Source: Comamonas sp. BIGb0124
GTDB taxonomy: Bacteria > Pseudomonadota > Gammaproteobacteria > Burkholderiales > Burkholderiaceae_C
Assembly (NCBI RefSeq): GCF_003752175.1
Contig: NZ_RJVF01000010.1
Span: forward strand, 1 to 64,000
Reading direction: 5' to 3'
DNA: 64,000 nt
Positions within the stretch are counted from its first letter, which is position 1; every line of letters begins with the position of its first letter. A model generated the notes under the pieces. That model worked only from the letters and a program-made list of their open reading frames with translations. It ran no database searches and had not been told where the DNA came from. Positions 45,572-53,566 of this stretch are shown piece after piece. A program made the position numbers and the translations under genes.

Positions 45572-48500
45572 ATGCAAAGGGCAGACACCATAATGAATGA
45601 GTATTCGGAAAGCTGGCGGCACTTGAAGGCATTGCTGGCGGGTTATGCTAAAAGGGATTCAGAAGTCAAAGCTCCATCGTATGAGGATCAACGCCATGCC
45701 AAGGCCTTATCGATTTTCCTCACTCATGCCGACTTGGCGACCCCTAGGCTAAATCGCGAAACTGTGGACGCGATTCTGGCTGGTCGGATCCAATGGTCGC
45801 GGACGGGAGGGGAGCCATATCTCGGCACCAATATTCCTCTTTCCCGATTCGAAGAGTTGGGGTTGGTGTCATTCTATGCAGGTTGGTGCGCTACCCACGT
45901 AAGCTCTGTTAGAGATGAGAGTGTCGTCGATCCGACTCTGATTCCGGTGATTCAGGCCGTTGAGCATCTGAAGGATATCCGATGGGGTAGGAATGGGTGC
46001 ATCCAGCCTCATTACGCCTGTGACGAAAGTGTCCTAAAAAACTTACTTCGGACCGAGTTTGGTGATCGCCTTTCCGTAGAGCAACTCTTACCCGAGGTTG
46101 AATTAGAGGGTGACATGTTCAGATTGAAGCCAGGCAATCAGAATTTCAGCGCTGAGATAAGCACCCAGTTGTGGGTAGATTTACGACGTCATCATGATCC
46201 TGAGGAGACGTTCAGCCGCTGGATTATGTGCTTTTGCGTGAATTGTGACTGGGCAATGCCCGTCATTTTTGATCGAAACCAGTACGAGGGACGTGAAGAA
46301 TTCAACGAACAGCTGCTTAAGTTTATAGCAGAAGATTCGGCGTTATCTACCACCCTAGATTGCTTTGTCAGGCAATCAATCAATGAACATAATTTTTCAG
46401 GCCTAATTTCGGCCAAGGAGGCGCACAGCGATAATGTCATTGACCAGAATGGAAATCGATCAGCGTCAACCACCTCGGAGAAAGAGCTGCCGAAGCGTAC
46501 ATTAAGCTCGCTTGAAGGGATCTACCCCTTATCATCGGGCGAAGCAACAAGCACTCTAGAATTCGTCATCCGCTCGCACGAAATGCGGATACGAGGGCCA
46601 GAGATTTTCTACAGCTGGTTAGTTTCGACTGTGGTAGAAGCCAGTATTCGCATTGAAGTTGCGCATCTCGCTTCCTCAGGCTTCGTGGAGAAGCTGGTTG
46701 ATCTGGCGAATGCCCGTCGGCCGGTTCTCAAATACTTACTTTATGTAATCCTGCCAAATTACGACCTTCCCAACTACATGACCCTATTGTTGGCGCGAAA
46801 CGAGACGAGTGACGTCGCGTTCTTCCACCTGACAAAGCTAAGCTTCGATCGATCTCGATCCCCTGGGACTGCCTATATTCAATGCCTTGAAGACGGATAC
46901 CAGCAGTTGCTGTGTCGCGAATATGTCCAGGCGATTCAAGATAGGTCAGATTTTTTACCTCGTTTCGTCGTCGCGCTGAAAATGCTCGGCGAGAAATGCG
47001 CATTTCACTCACCTGATTTTTTCAAAGAGCGTGAATATCGCCTTTTGCTCACACTATTGGATTCACTGACAGAAAAACAGGTCTCTGTATTTGCGCAGGC
47101 ATTCGCAGAACTTGGTTTCGATGTGGTGAATTCTTCTCACGAGCACACGCGTCAGCACTTCCGATATTTTGTGGGATTTTGGCTGATTGATCGAATGGAA
47201 AGCACAGGCGTAGACCCTTCAGAGACCATCTGCGATGCCGTCCGTGATTCCCTGCGTGCGTTATACGAAGCGGAATTTTTCGCCAACATGAAGGGCTTGC
47301 GAAGCCTTGAGGCGAGCTCGTTCTTCGCGACGCTCTCGTGGAAACAGCTTTTCGCAGGAGTAGGTCAAAACTTCATGCTTGAACTCTCTAGCCCCTGTGA
47401 TGAATGGACTCAAAAGCTCGCCCACGAAAATCCACAATCGTTCGCAGTCGCGTATGCAATTTGCCATTACCTGCAAGTCCTGATAAGCGCCGGACGGGCT
47501 TCAGCCGAAATCAGCGCACAGCAGGCGATAGCGTCGAGAGTCCAGGAGATTATTCGACTATGCGGATTCAGATCTCGCGAAAAGTATGTGCAACTCTTTG
47601 ATGGACTTCGGTCGGAAAAATTCGATCTCTGGCAACAGGTGTGCATCTACTCAAACTCATTTAAAGATAATCTGTATAAGGACTTCATCCATCGGTGCGT
47701 CCCCTACATGCCTCTGAATCATCTATTCGCGCTCTTGGAGAGGACGTCAGTCATCTCTCGGGTGCAACTGCTACACGAAGCGATCGATAAGCGCTGTGCT
47801 GATCCAGATGATGGTCTTGGCCTGCGTGCGATGGAGGAGACGTTTACCTCTGCAATTAATGCTGGCCGAATGGAAATCGCATCGCGGATAATTTCCTCTG
47901 CGAAGAAAGTGCTCACTCAGGATCGGCTTACCAACGCCACTCGCAGTATCTTTTTCCCCATTCGAAAAGTTTGGCAGAGCTATGAATACAAATTCCAGCT
48001 CCTTGAGCTGTATGAAGTCCATAAGCAAGATCCTGTCGGCTTTGAAAAGCTCGCGAACGACCTTCCAACGCCCCACGACTCTCAGTTTCATTCAGATGAC
48101 CGTGCACATTATTATGAGTGCGACTATTTCAGACGCCAGGTCACCGCGACAGCATTTTGCGATACGAATCCAGCCAAGACCGTACGCTTCATGAAACAGC
48201 TATATAAGGAAACCGGGCGCGAGCACCACGGCTTTGTACTGCTTTATGGGCACGTCAAGCTGTTCGCCGTCGACCGGAACAAGCTTGAGCTCAAAAGTGC
48301 TTTGACCACCTTCCTTACAGGCGCGGGAAAGGGGCCGCCTGATCGTATGAATGAGTATTGGGTTGCAACCGTTTTAGAGGCGTACCAATTCAGCGGAGCG
48401 GCGGACGTTGATCACTTTTGGACCCAGCTCAGCCCCGATCAGCAAGGGAATAGACGTATTTTTACCCCCTATTGCAGGGCGCTTTTAGCCCGTCGAGACT

Positions 48501-49396
48501 CCTTCACAGTCAAGAAAATCTTGGCACGCTACAAGGAAATCAACCATGCGACGCTGGATGAACTTGAGATTGATGACTTGATATTCGAACTGGCCGAAAT
48601 TGAGAAAGATGCACCTTCGACAAAGGATTTTATTTTGCTCATGACCGAGAAGTCCCAACGAACGGTTGTGCAACTTCGAAAGCATTACAACGAGATCATT
48701 GCGAAAGACTTTGAAGCCTACGTGGACGTGGTCAAGCCACACCAAAAGCCCTATGAGTATCTTAGAGATGCCATGCTAGCAGTAGCGAGTGAACTTGTCC
48801 TTCGCAAACGCAACCTGCAGTACGGGTACAGGGATGAAAAAGGCAACGTTAGTTTTAAAGGTATGAAGTTGGAGGACTGGGTCAACGATTGGTTTGTCTC
48901 ACTGTTCGATCAACGAATGTCGCATGCCAGACTATCGCTGCGTGATCAAAAAAGGGGCGGGTATTCGGCTTCAGGCAAAGGTCCTGGCGAGATAGACGGT
49001 TTCATCACCTCAAGTGATAGCACACGAATAGGGATCTTTGAAGCGTTTCGTCTTTTCTCCGTCGACACTACGACGATCGGAGCGCACCTAAACAAGATCG
49101 CAGGGTATGACGGTGAGTCTCTCAGTCCTGTTGTGATGGTCGGGTATTGCGGTGTGGAGAATTTCTCCAACCTTGTGGAGGGCTACAAGTCGTACGTTTC
49201 GGATCAGGCTTACAAAGGGTACACGGCTGTTGAGGGCACTCTTGGTGTGTTGGAAGTAATTCATGATGTGGACCATATCTGGTTGGGAAGCGAGACCCGC
49301 CGCAGGGGGCGTAAAGACATCGTTTTCTACCATCTTCTGATCAACCTGCACTTTTCACCTTCGGCTGTAATCACTAATAGTGATGAGCAAGCGTAA
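45572..49396 (+). CDS. Large uncharacterised protein with a restriction-nuclease-like C terminus
   Basis: 1274 aa from the ATG at 45572 (ATG 45593 is an alternative). I do not recognise the family. No Walker motif, signal peptide or transmembrane segment is visible. Residues about 300-1080 are rich in amphipathic helices and may be a helical-repeat scaffold. The C-terminal 190 residues (WVNDWFVSLFDQRMSHARLS, GPGEIDGFI with D1142, STRIGIFEAF with E1157, then VVMVGYC) have the strand-D-strand-E pattern of PD-(D/E)XK nucleases, but Phe stands where Lys is expected. GC is clearly lower than the backbone. It stands alone between an IS and a terminator. A phage-defence effector is my inference. Confidence 0.6.
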   Translation: MQRADTIMNEYSESWRHLKALLAGYAKRDSEVKAPSYEDQRHAKALSIFLTHADLATPRLNRETVDAILAGRIQWSRTGGEPYLGTNIPLSRFEELGLVSFYAGWCATHVSSVRDESVVDPTLIPVIQAVEHLKDIRWGRNGCIQPHYACDESVLKNLLRTEFGDRLSVEQLLPEVELEGDMFRLKPGNQNFSAEISTQLWVDLRRHHDPEETFSRWIMCFCVNCDWAMPVIFDRNQYEGREEFNEQLLKFIAEDSALSTTLDCFVRQSINEHNFSGLISAKEAHSDNVIDQNGNRSASTTSEKELPKRTLSSLEGIYPLSSGEATSTLEFVIRSHEMRIRGPEIFYSWLVSTVVEASIRIEVAHLASSGFVEKLVDLANARRPVLKYLLYVILPNYDLPNYMTLLLARNETSDVAFFHLTKLSFDRSRSPGTAYIQCLEDGYQQLLCREYVQAIQDRSDFLPRFVVALKMLGEKCAFHSPDFFKEREYRLLLTLLDSLTEKQVSVFAQAFAELGFDVVNSSHEHTRQHFRYFVGFWLIDRMESTGVDPSETICDAVRDSLRALYEAEFFANMKGLRSLEASSFFATLSWKQLFAGVGQNFMLELSSPCDEWTQKLAHENPQSFAVAYAICHYLQVLISAGRASAEISAQQAIASRVQEIIRLCGFRSREKYVQLFDGLRSEKFDLWQQVCIYSNSFKDNLYKDFIHRCVPYMPLNHLFALLERTSVISRVQLLHEAIDKRCADPDDGLGLRAMEETFTSAINAGRMEIASRIISSAKKVLTQDRLTNATRSIFFPIRKVWQSYEYKFQLLELYEVHKQDPVGFEKLANDLPTPHDSQFHSDDRAHYYECDYFRRQVTATAFCDTNPAKTVRFMKQLYKETGREHHGFVLLYGHVKLFAVDRNKLELKSALTTFLTGAGKGPPDRMNEYWVATVLEAYQFSGAADVDHFWTQLSPDQQGNRRIFTPYCRALLARRDSFTVKKILARYKEINHATLDELEIDDLIFELAEIEKDAPSTKDFILLMTEKSQRTVVQLRKHYNEIIAKDFEAYVDVVKPHQKPYEYLRDAMLAVASELVLRKRNLQYGYRDEKGNVSFKGMKLEDWVNDWFVSLFDQRMSHARLSLRDQKRGGYSASGKGPGEIDGFITSSDSTRIGIFEAFRLFSVDTTTIGAHLNKIAGYDGESLSPVVMVGYCGVENFSNLVEGYKSYVSDQAYKGYTAVEGTLGVLEVIHDVDHIWLGSETRRRGRKDIVFYHLLINLHFSPSAVITNSDEQA

Positions 49397-49441
49397 GCGG
49401 GTGCCTAGTGAATTCATTGCTAACTACAAACAGGAGCGCAT

Positions 49442-49474
49442 ATCCCTCCGCTAATAGCGGGTGGGATAGTTTTT
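49442..49474 (+). terminator. Rho-independent terminator after the 1274-aa gene
   Basis: ATCCC-T-CCGCT, loop AAT, AGCGG-GT-GGGAT, then AGTTTTTA. A small bulge interrupts an otherwise complete 10-pair stem, and a U-run follows. The remaining bases to 49701 hold only the promoter/operator region of the next operon. Confidence 0.65.
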
Positions 49475-49658
49475 ACTGTGAGAATTTTGTTTCCCACAAC
49501 TCAGTGGCAGCTATTGGGAATCATTGTGTCCGGAACCTTTCGTGCCTGGTGTCTATAGGGATGCGGCGGAAATCTCGGACACGTGATGCAGCGATCCTAG
49601 GGACTATTCGGAACTCAGCTCGCCGACATCGATCGCTTGCGTTGTCGCTGATATTGAT

Positions 49659-49673
49659 GTACGATTTTCGTAC
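49659..49673. promoter_or_regulatory. Inverted repeat, probable XRE operator of the 49702 operon
   Basis: GTACGA, TTT, TCGTAC: a perfect 6-bp inverted repeat with a 3-nt centre, 29-43 bp before the first start codon. TTGATG (49654-49659) and GATAAT (49681-49686) flank it, so it could cover a promoter. The second gene of the operon codes for an XRE regulator, a family that often binds short palindromes and represses its own operon. Function inferred. Confidence 0.45.
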
Positions 49674-49701
49674 GGTCAATGATAATTTATTGGAGGCTAC
49701 G

Positions 49702-49980
49702 ATGAGTGACATGGCAAGCAGGATCAAGGCCGCTCTGAAAGAGTTCTGGGACGAAAACGCCCTTCCGACTGAGGGCGGTGAAGCCACCACTGTCGACGAA
49801 CTGATTGGACCGGTTGAATCCATGACGGCGGTGGCTGTCTTGGTGACTCTGGATAAAATCACCGGCATGAAGCTCCCCAACTCACTAATCCGGGCCGGTG
49901 GCTACGAGAGCCGGGCGGAATTCGTAAAAAAACTTGGGGAGGCCACCATGGCTTACGTCGCGAAGAAGTCAAAGTCATGA
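49702..49980 (+). CDS. Acyl-carrier-protein-like small protein
   Basis: 92 aa; GGAGG before the ATG decides the start, and the upstream open frame is spurious. The segment PVESMTAVAVLVTLDKITGMKLPNSL lines up with helix 2 to helix 3 of ACPs (there, DSL-T-VE-V--LE--F-I-IP), with Ser40 in the position of the phosphopantetheine serine but Glu-Ser-Met instead of Asp-Ser-Leu. Length and helix spacing fit ACP. It overlaps the XRE gene by 4 bp and opens a five-gene operon. No fatty-acid or polyketide enzyme is nearby. ACP identity is by pattern only. Confidence 0.55.
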   Translation: MSDMASRIKAALKEFWDENALPTEGGEATTVDELIGPVESMTAVAVLVTLDKITGMKLPNSLIRAGGYESRAEFVKKLGEATMAYVAKKSKS

Positions 49981-50345
49981 GTAGCGAATCCGCTGGCCTC
50001 GATGATCGGGATCGGATGGCGCTCGCTAAGCGGTTACGGGACGCCCGCGAGTACATCGGTCTTTCTCAAGAGGAAGTTGCCTTTGCACTTGCAGTGTCTC
50101 GACCGGCGGTGGGGCACATTGAGTCAGGCGCTCGGAAGGTCGAGGCAACCGAGCTGAGCAAGCTCAGCGAGCTGTACGGGCGGACTGTCGACTACCTGCT
50201 CACAGGCGGTGCGCCCGCGGACGAAACAAGGTTGGCATTTCTGGCCAGGGCAACCAAGGGACTCTCTGAATCTGACATCGATGAGCTTGCACGCTTCGCT
50301 GCGTTCCTGAAGAACTCGCCGAAGGCCAAGAGGCGTACCTCATGA
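49977..50345 (+). CDS. XRE-family helix-turn-helix regulator
   Basis: 122 aa. Residues about 17-72 are an HTH_3 domain (LRDAREYIGLSQEEVAFALAVSRPAVGHIESG, then VEATELSKLSELYGRTVDYLL). The C-terminal tail is helical. The start overlaps the previous stop, and its stop overlaps the metalloprotease start. XRE genes in this position next to ImmA/IrrE genes commonly code for the repressor that the metalloprotease cleaves or destabilises. It probably binds the palindrome at 49659. Confidence 0.9.
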   Translation: MSSESAGLDDRDRMALAKRLRDAREYIGLSQEEVAFALAVSRPAVGHIESGARKVEATELSKLSELYGRTVDYLLTGGAPADETRLAFLARATKGLSESDIDELARFAAFLKNSPKAKRRTS

Positions 50346-51415
50346 GAGATGACTATGTTCTGCTGGACGCGGCGCGCCGAGCGTCTGAAGTGCTTGAGGA
50401 GTTTGAGGCCAAGAAGCGCATGGAGGCGGGCTACACCCGCATTGATGCGGAGCAAATCGCCGGGGCCGCGGACGTTGTCGTCATGTACCGGAAGTTCGAA
50501 CGGCTGCTGGGTGGCTTCCTTGAAGAGGATGGAATCCCGGGGATCATCGTCAACTGGGATCGCCCGCGCGGCTTGGTGCACATGACCTGCGCCCACGAGC
50601 TGGGTCACTTTTCCCTTGGACACGCAAGTACCTCCGACATCACCGTCGACATCCCGAAAGAAGCGAATCTTGTCGAGCGTGCTGCGAACCAGTTTGCCTA
50701 TGCTTTGCTGGCACCTTCGTGGCTTGTGGTGCAGACTATGCGCCGTCATCGTTGGGCGCGCAGTCACTTGCGCATCCCCGCTATCGTCTACCAGATGTCA
50801 CTGCGGCTTGGGATGAGCTACAAGGCGATGGTCTGGTCGCTCAATCGGCTTGGCCACCTCAGTGTTTCGGAGTCCCTCGAGATTGTCGATACCCAGCCGA
50901 TCGGGCTAAAACATGACGTCCTCGGTACAGCGCCTAACAATTCTAGAAGCGACGTCTGGCTGCTCACGGATGCCGATCGCGGCAGGATTCTTGAGCCGGG
51001 ACTCGGCGACCAGATGGTTTTCGACCTGCCCAATCACGCAGGTTCGGGGCACCTTTGGACGATCGACGAGGCGCGAAGCGAAGGATTCATGCTCAAGCCG
51101 TTCGTGCGGGACGCCTGCATTGCCCCGCAGCCTCGTGCAGCAGACATCGTCGTCGGAGGAGCCGGCTCGACCTTGCGCTACGAATTGACGACTCCACCCG
51201 TGTCGCCCACTGCTGGAGAGTCGGATCCTGATGGAACCGTTCAATCGTTAGACTCGAAGCAAAGAGCGATCTCGCTGACCGAAAGGACGCCGTGGGATTC
51301 CGAACGCGACGCCATCGGTCAGTTCAGCTTATTCGCGGAATTCGAACGCCTCGGCAACGGCCTGCCCCAAGCCGAGCGTGATCGACGACTGACGAGGACG
51401 CGGCAGGCACGATGA
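50342..51415 (+). CDS. ImmA/IrrE (M78) metalloprotease fused to a chagasin-like (I42) protease-inhibitor domain
   Basis: 357 aa. Residues about 55-150 are an M78 zinc protease with H85-ELG-H89 and the downstream ERAANQFAYALLAP segment typical of ImmA/IrrE. Residues about 205-320 resemble inhibitors of papain-like proteases of the chagasin family: LPNHAGSGHLW (about 229-239) corresponds to the NPTTGY-W loop, VVGGAGSTL (about 270) to the G-x-GG loop, and RTPW (315-318) to the RPW loop. The next gene codes for a papain-like protease, the usual target of such inhibitors. The zinc-protease call is firm; the inhibitor call is pattern-based. It overlaps both neighbours by 4 bp. Confidence 0.78.
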   Translation: MRDDYVLLDAARRASEVLEEFEAKKRMEAGYTRIDAEQIAGAADVVVMYRKFERLLGGFLEEDGIPGIIVNWDRPRGLVHMTCAHELGHFSLGHASTSDITVDIPKEANLVERAANQFAYALLAPSWLVVQTMRRHRWARSHLRIPAIVYQMSLRLGMSYKAMVWSLNRLGHLSVSESLEIVDTQPIGLKHDVLGTAPNNSRSDVWLLTDADRGRILEPGLGDQMVFDLPNHAGSGHLWTIDEARSEGFMLKPFVRDACIAPQPRAADIVVGGAGSTLRYELTTPPVSPTAGESDPDGTVQSLDSKQRAISLTERTPWDSERDAIGQFSLFAEFERLGNGLPQAERDRRLTRTRQAR

Positions 51416-52047
51416 TCTCGACTCAAATCGATTTCTCATCGACCCTAGGCGAGGCACGTGATCAAGGGCAGCGGCCGACGTGCTTGGTTCTCGCGGGCTC
51501 GGACTTGAACACCGCAGCCCATGGCGTCGGAGCGCTGAGCGCCGAATTCCTTTGTCATCACGCTGCGAAGCTGGCAGACAATTGGCAGCCGGGGCGCGGC
51601 TTTATGATGGACGAGGTGCTGGGCGCGATCCGCTCGCCGGGCCAGCCGCTGGAGATGTACTACCCCTATCAGCCGGACAACCACGAAGGGCCGCTCACTG
51701 AGCCGCAGGGCGAGTTCGACCTGTACGCCTCGGCGGGCGCTTGCAGGACTGATGTGACGGTGGCTGTAGCAATGCAGCATCTGAAGGCGAAGAAGCCCGT
51801 CGGTCTGGTCATCCAAGTTTGCCAAGCATTAATGTCGCCTCTGAATGGCGTTGTCAAATTCGATTCCTTCGTACTGCCTGATGTGTATCACGCGGTCATT
51901 GGCGTCGGTATAGGTGTGCACGCCGGCACCGGCGAAGTTCATGTCCTAGTGCGCAATTCCTGGGGCACTTCATGGGGCGTTGCCGGGCACGCCTGGCTAT
52001 CGCTGTCCTTGCTCGAAATCCTCCTTATAGAAGGCTTCTTGATCTGA
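51412..52047 (+). CDS. Papain-like (C1) cysteine protease
   Basis: 211 aa, the size of a bare C1 catalytic domain. All four catalytic landmarks are present in order: oxyanion Gln18 in ARDQGQRPTC, nucleophile Cys24, His160 in YHAVIGVGIG and Asn182 in RNSWGTSWG. The Cys is followed by LVLAGSD rather than WAF. There is no signal peptide and no propeptide, so the enzyme would fold directly in the cytoplasm and needs another means of control. The inhibitor-like domain encoded just upstream is the obvious candidate. Start overlaps the previous stop; the next gene begins 2 nt after its end. Confidence 0.85.
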   Translation: MISTQIDFSSTLGEARDQGQRPTCLVLAGSDLNTAAHGVGALSAEFLCHHAAKLADNWQPGRGFMMDEVLGAIRSPGQPLEMYYPYQPDNHEGPLTEPQGEFDLYASAGACRTDVTVAVAMQHLKAKKPVGLVIQVCQALMSPLNGVVKFDSFVLPDVYHAVIGVGIGVHAGTGEVHVLVRNSWGTSWGVAGHAWLSLSLLEILLIEGFLI

Positions 52048-52049
52048 CC

Positions 52050-52877
52050 ATGGCAAAGCTCTTTGACACCTACGAACGCATCGTTCCTACTTGGCTGGCT
52101 GCTGCTCAGCATTTAAACGCGCAGCGTGGTCGAAACGCGCAGAATCTGCTGCTCGAGATCAAAAGACCGCTAGATCTGACCGACGAAGACAGGGAGATCA
52201 TGGTCCGTGTAGATGTGGCGTTGGCAAGAAAGGGCCTTACGCTGCGGACGGTGGCAGGCACGATCTTCCCTATCGCGATGTATCAGAAGTATGGTCGACC
52301 CGGCTACTACGCGCAGTACACGGAGATGCTCAAGCGTGGCCAGAAGAAGAACACTTGGGGAACCTACGCCCATCGCATGATCGAGCGGCCCGGCAAGGAT
52401 GTCGGCACGACGATCAACCCGCTCGATTTCCTTGTGGAGAAGCTGAAAGCGGAAGGTCAGCCGCAACGCAAGGATGGGGTGAAGGTTTCGTTCGCTTCGA
52501 CATATGAGCTGAGCGTGGCCGATCCCGAGGAAGATTTGCTGCCGCAGGCTGACGCTGGCGGCGACGTGCCGACCTACGACCCGGCACTCGACATGCGCGA
52601 GTGGCTGGGCCTCCCGTGCCTATCACACCTCAGCTTCAAGCGAATGCCGAGTGGCACGAACAAAGGTCACGCGGTCGATCTAACTGCGGTGTACCGAGCG
52701 CATCATTACTGCGCCCGCGCGCTCGGCAATCTCATCGGCTTGGGACAATTGCTGTCGTTCGTGGCGAAGGAGAGCGGCTTGGAGGTCGGTAAGCTCAGTT
52801 GCCTGTCGACGCACGCCGAACTAGACGTCAAAGAGTGGGGGGGCGTAGGGCCAACGAACGCCATCTTAAACGTCTAA
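52050..52877 (+). CDS. Thymidylate-synthase-like protein
   Basis: 275 aa, near thymidylate synthase length. The C-terminal half has LPCLSHLSFK with Cys190 at the place of the TS nucleophile. It then has VDLTAVYRAHHYCARALGNLIGLGQLLSFVAKESGL, which mirrors the RS-D---G-P-N helix of TS with His for the substrate-contacting Asp but Asn kept, and ends with a segment like the TS H-x-Y region (STHAELD). TS enzymes methylate or hydroxymethylate dUMP or dCMP. A changed substrate is likely. It is last in the protease operon and faces the MazG/UDG operon across 17 bp. Confidence 0.65.
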   Translation: MAKLFDTYERIVPTWLAAAQHLNAQRGRNAQNLLLEIKRPLDLTDEDREIMVRVDVALARKGLTLRTVAGTIFPIAMYQKYGRPGYYAQYTEMLKRGQKKNTWGTYAHRMIERPGKDVGTTINPLDFLVEKLKAEGQPQRKDGVKVSFASTYELSVADPEEDLLPQADAGGDVPTYDPALDMREWLGLPCLSHLSFKRMPSGTNKGHAVDLTAVYRAHHYCARALGNLIGLGQLLSFVAKESGLEVGKLSCLSTHAELDVKEWGGVGPTNAILNV

Positions 52878-52894
52878 AGTGCTCGCCGGTACCT

Positions 52895-53566
52895 TTAGAA
52901 CAGGGCTTCCTGAAGTGAGGCTGTGGCTGGTTTCATTTGCTTTCCGTAGATCCGCTGCATGCCCTGGCGAAACTCGTTGACGCCGCCGTAGCTGGGATGA
53001 CGGACGCATTCGACCTCAATGCCGAACGTGGCGGCGTAAGAAGTGGCGTCTTGCCCGATGCACACTATGCGCTTAATGCCGAGCCAGGTGATCAGAATGT
53101 TGTTCAGGTCAGTGACTTCGGAAAGCTCGCGAGCAGCGAATCGCCGGTTGGTCATCGGATCGTCCGGTTCGTGCGGATGAAAGGGGAAAACATTCCAGAG
53201 CAGGGGAGGGAGTTCGAGTCGCGAAAGCACCGCCCAGATTTCCGCTGCGGTGCGCTCGGCAACGGATGGGCCCTTTGTTGCCTTGCTGGGCGCGGAGCCT
53301 GGGTAATGTGCGGCGAACATCGGCAACCGTGCCTCGTCCGTCAGAGCTAACCCTGTTCGACGACCGCCGCGATAGCCGAGGTCTCGGCCCATCCAGAGCG
53401 TGTCCGTGCCAAGCTCTTCAACGGCAGCGAGGTAGTCGCGTAGGTTCTTACGTCTGGTTGCAGCCGCGTTCGCCAGATCGTGCACCGCGCACTGGTCGCG
53501 ATATGGATTGAACACGCCATGCAATTGGACATCCGCAAGGGCGGTAACAAATGAGCGCGGAGTCAT
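52895..53566 (-). CDS. Uracil-DNA glycosylase superfamily protein
   Basis: 223 aa. UDG-fold motifs: WMGRDLGYRGGRRTGLALTDE (motif A region), LLWNVFPFHPHEPDDP (NVFP-x-HP type motif), IVCIGQDA and the C-terminal VRHPSYGG (H-P-S motif). Members remove uracil or related bases from DNA; some only bind it. It is the last gene of a leftward operon and overlaps the MazG-like gene by 4 bp. Its stop and the TS-like gene's stop lie in a shared inverted repeat TCTAAAG/CTTTAGA (52873-52899). Confidence 0.8.
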   Translation of the reverse strand: MTPRSFVTALADVQLHGVFNPYRDQCAVHDLANAAATRRKNLRDYLAAVEELGTDTLWMGRDLGYRGGRRTGLALTDEARLPMFAAHYPGSAPSKATKGPSVAERTAAEIWAVLSRLELPPLLWNVFPFHPHEPDDPMTNRRFAARELSEVTDLNNILITWLGIKRIVCIGQDATSYAATFGIEVECVRHPSYGGVNEFRQGMQRIYGKQMKPATASLQEALF

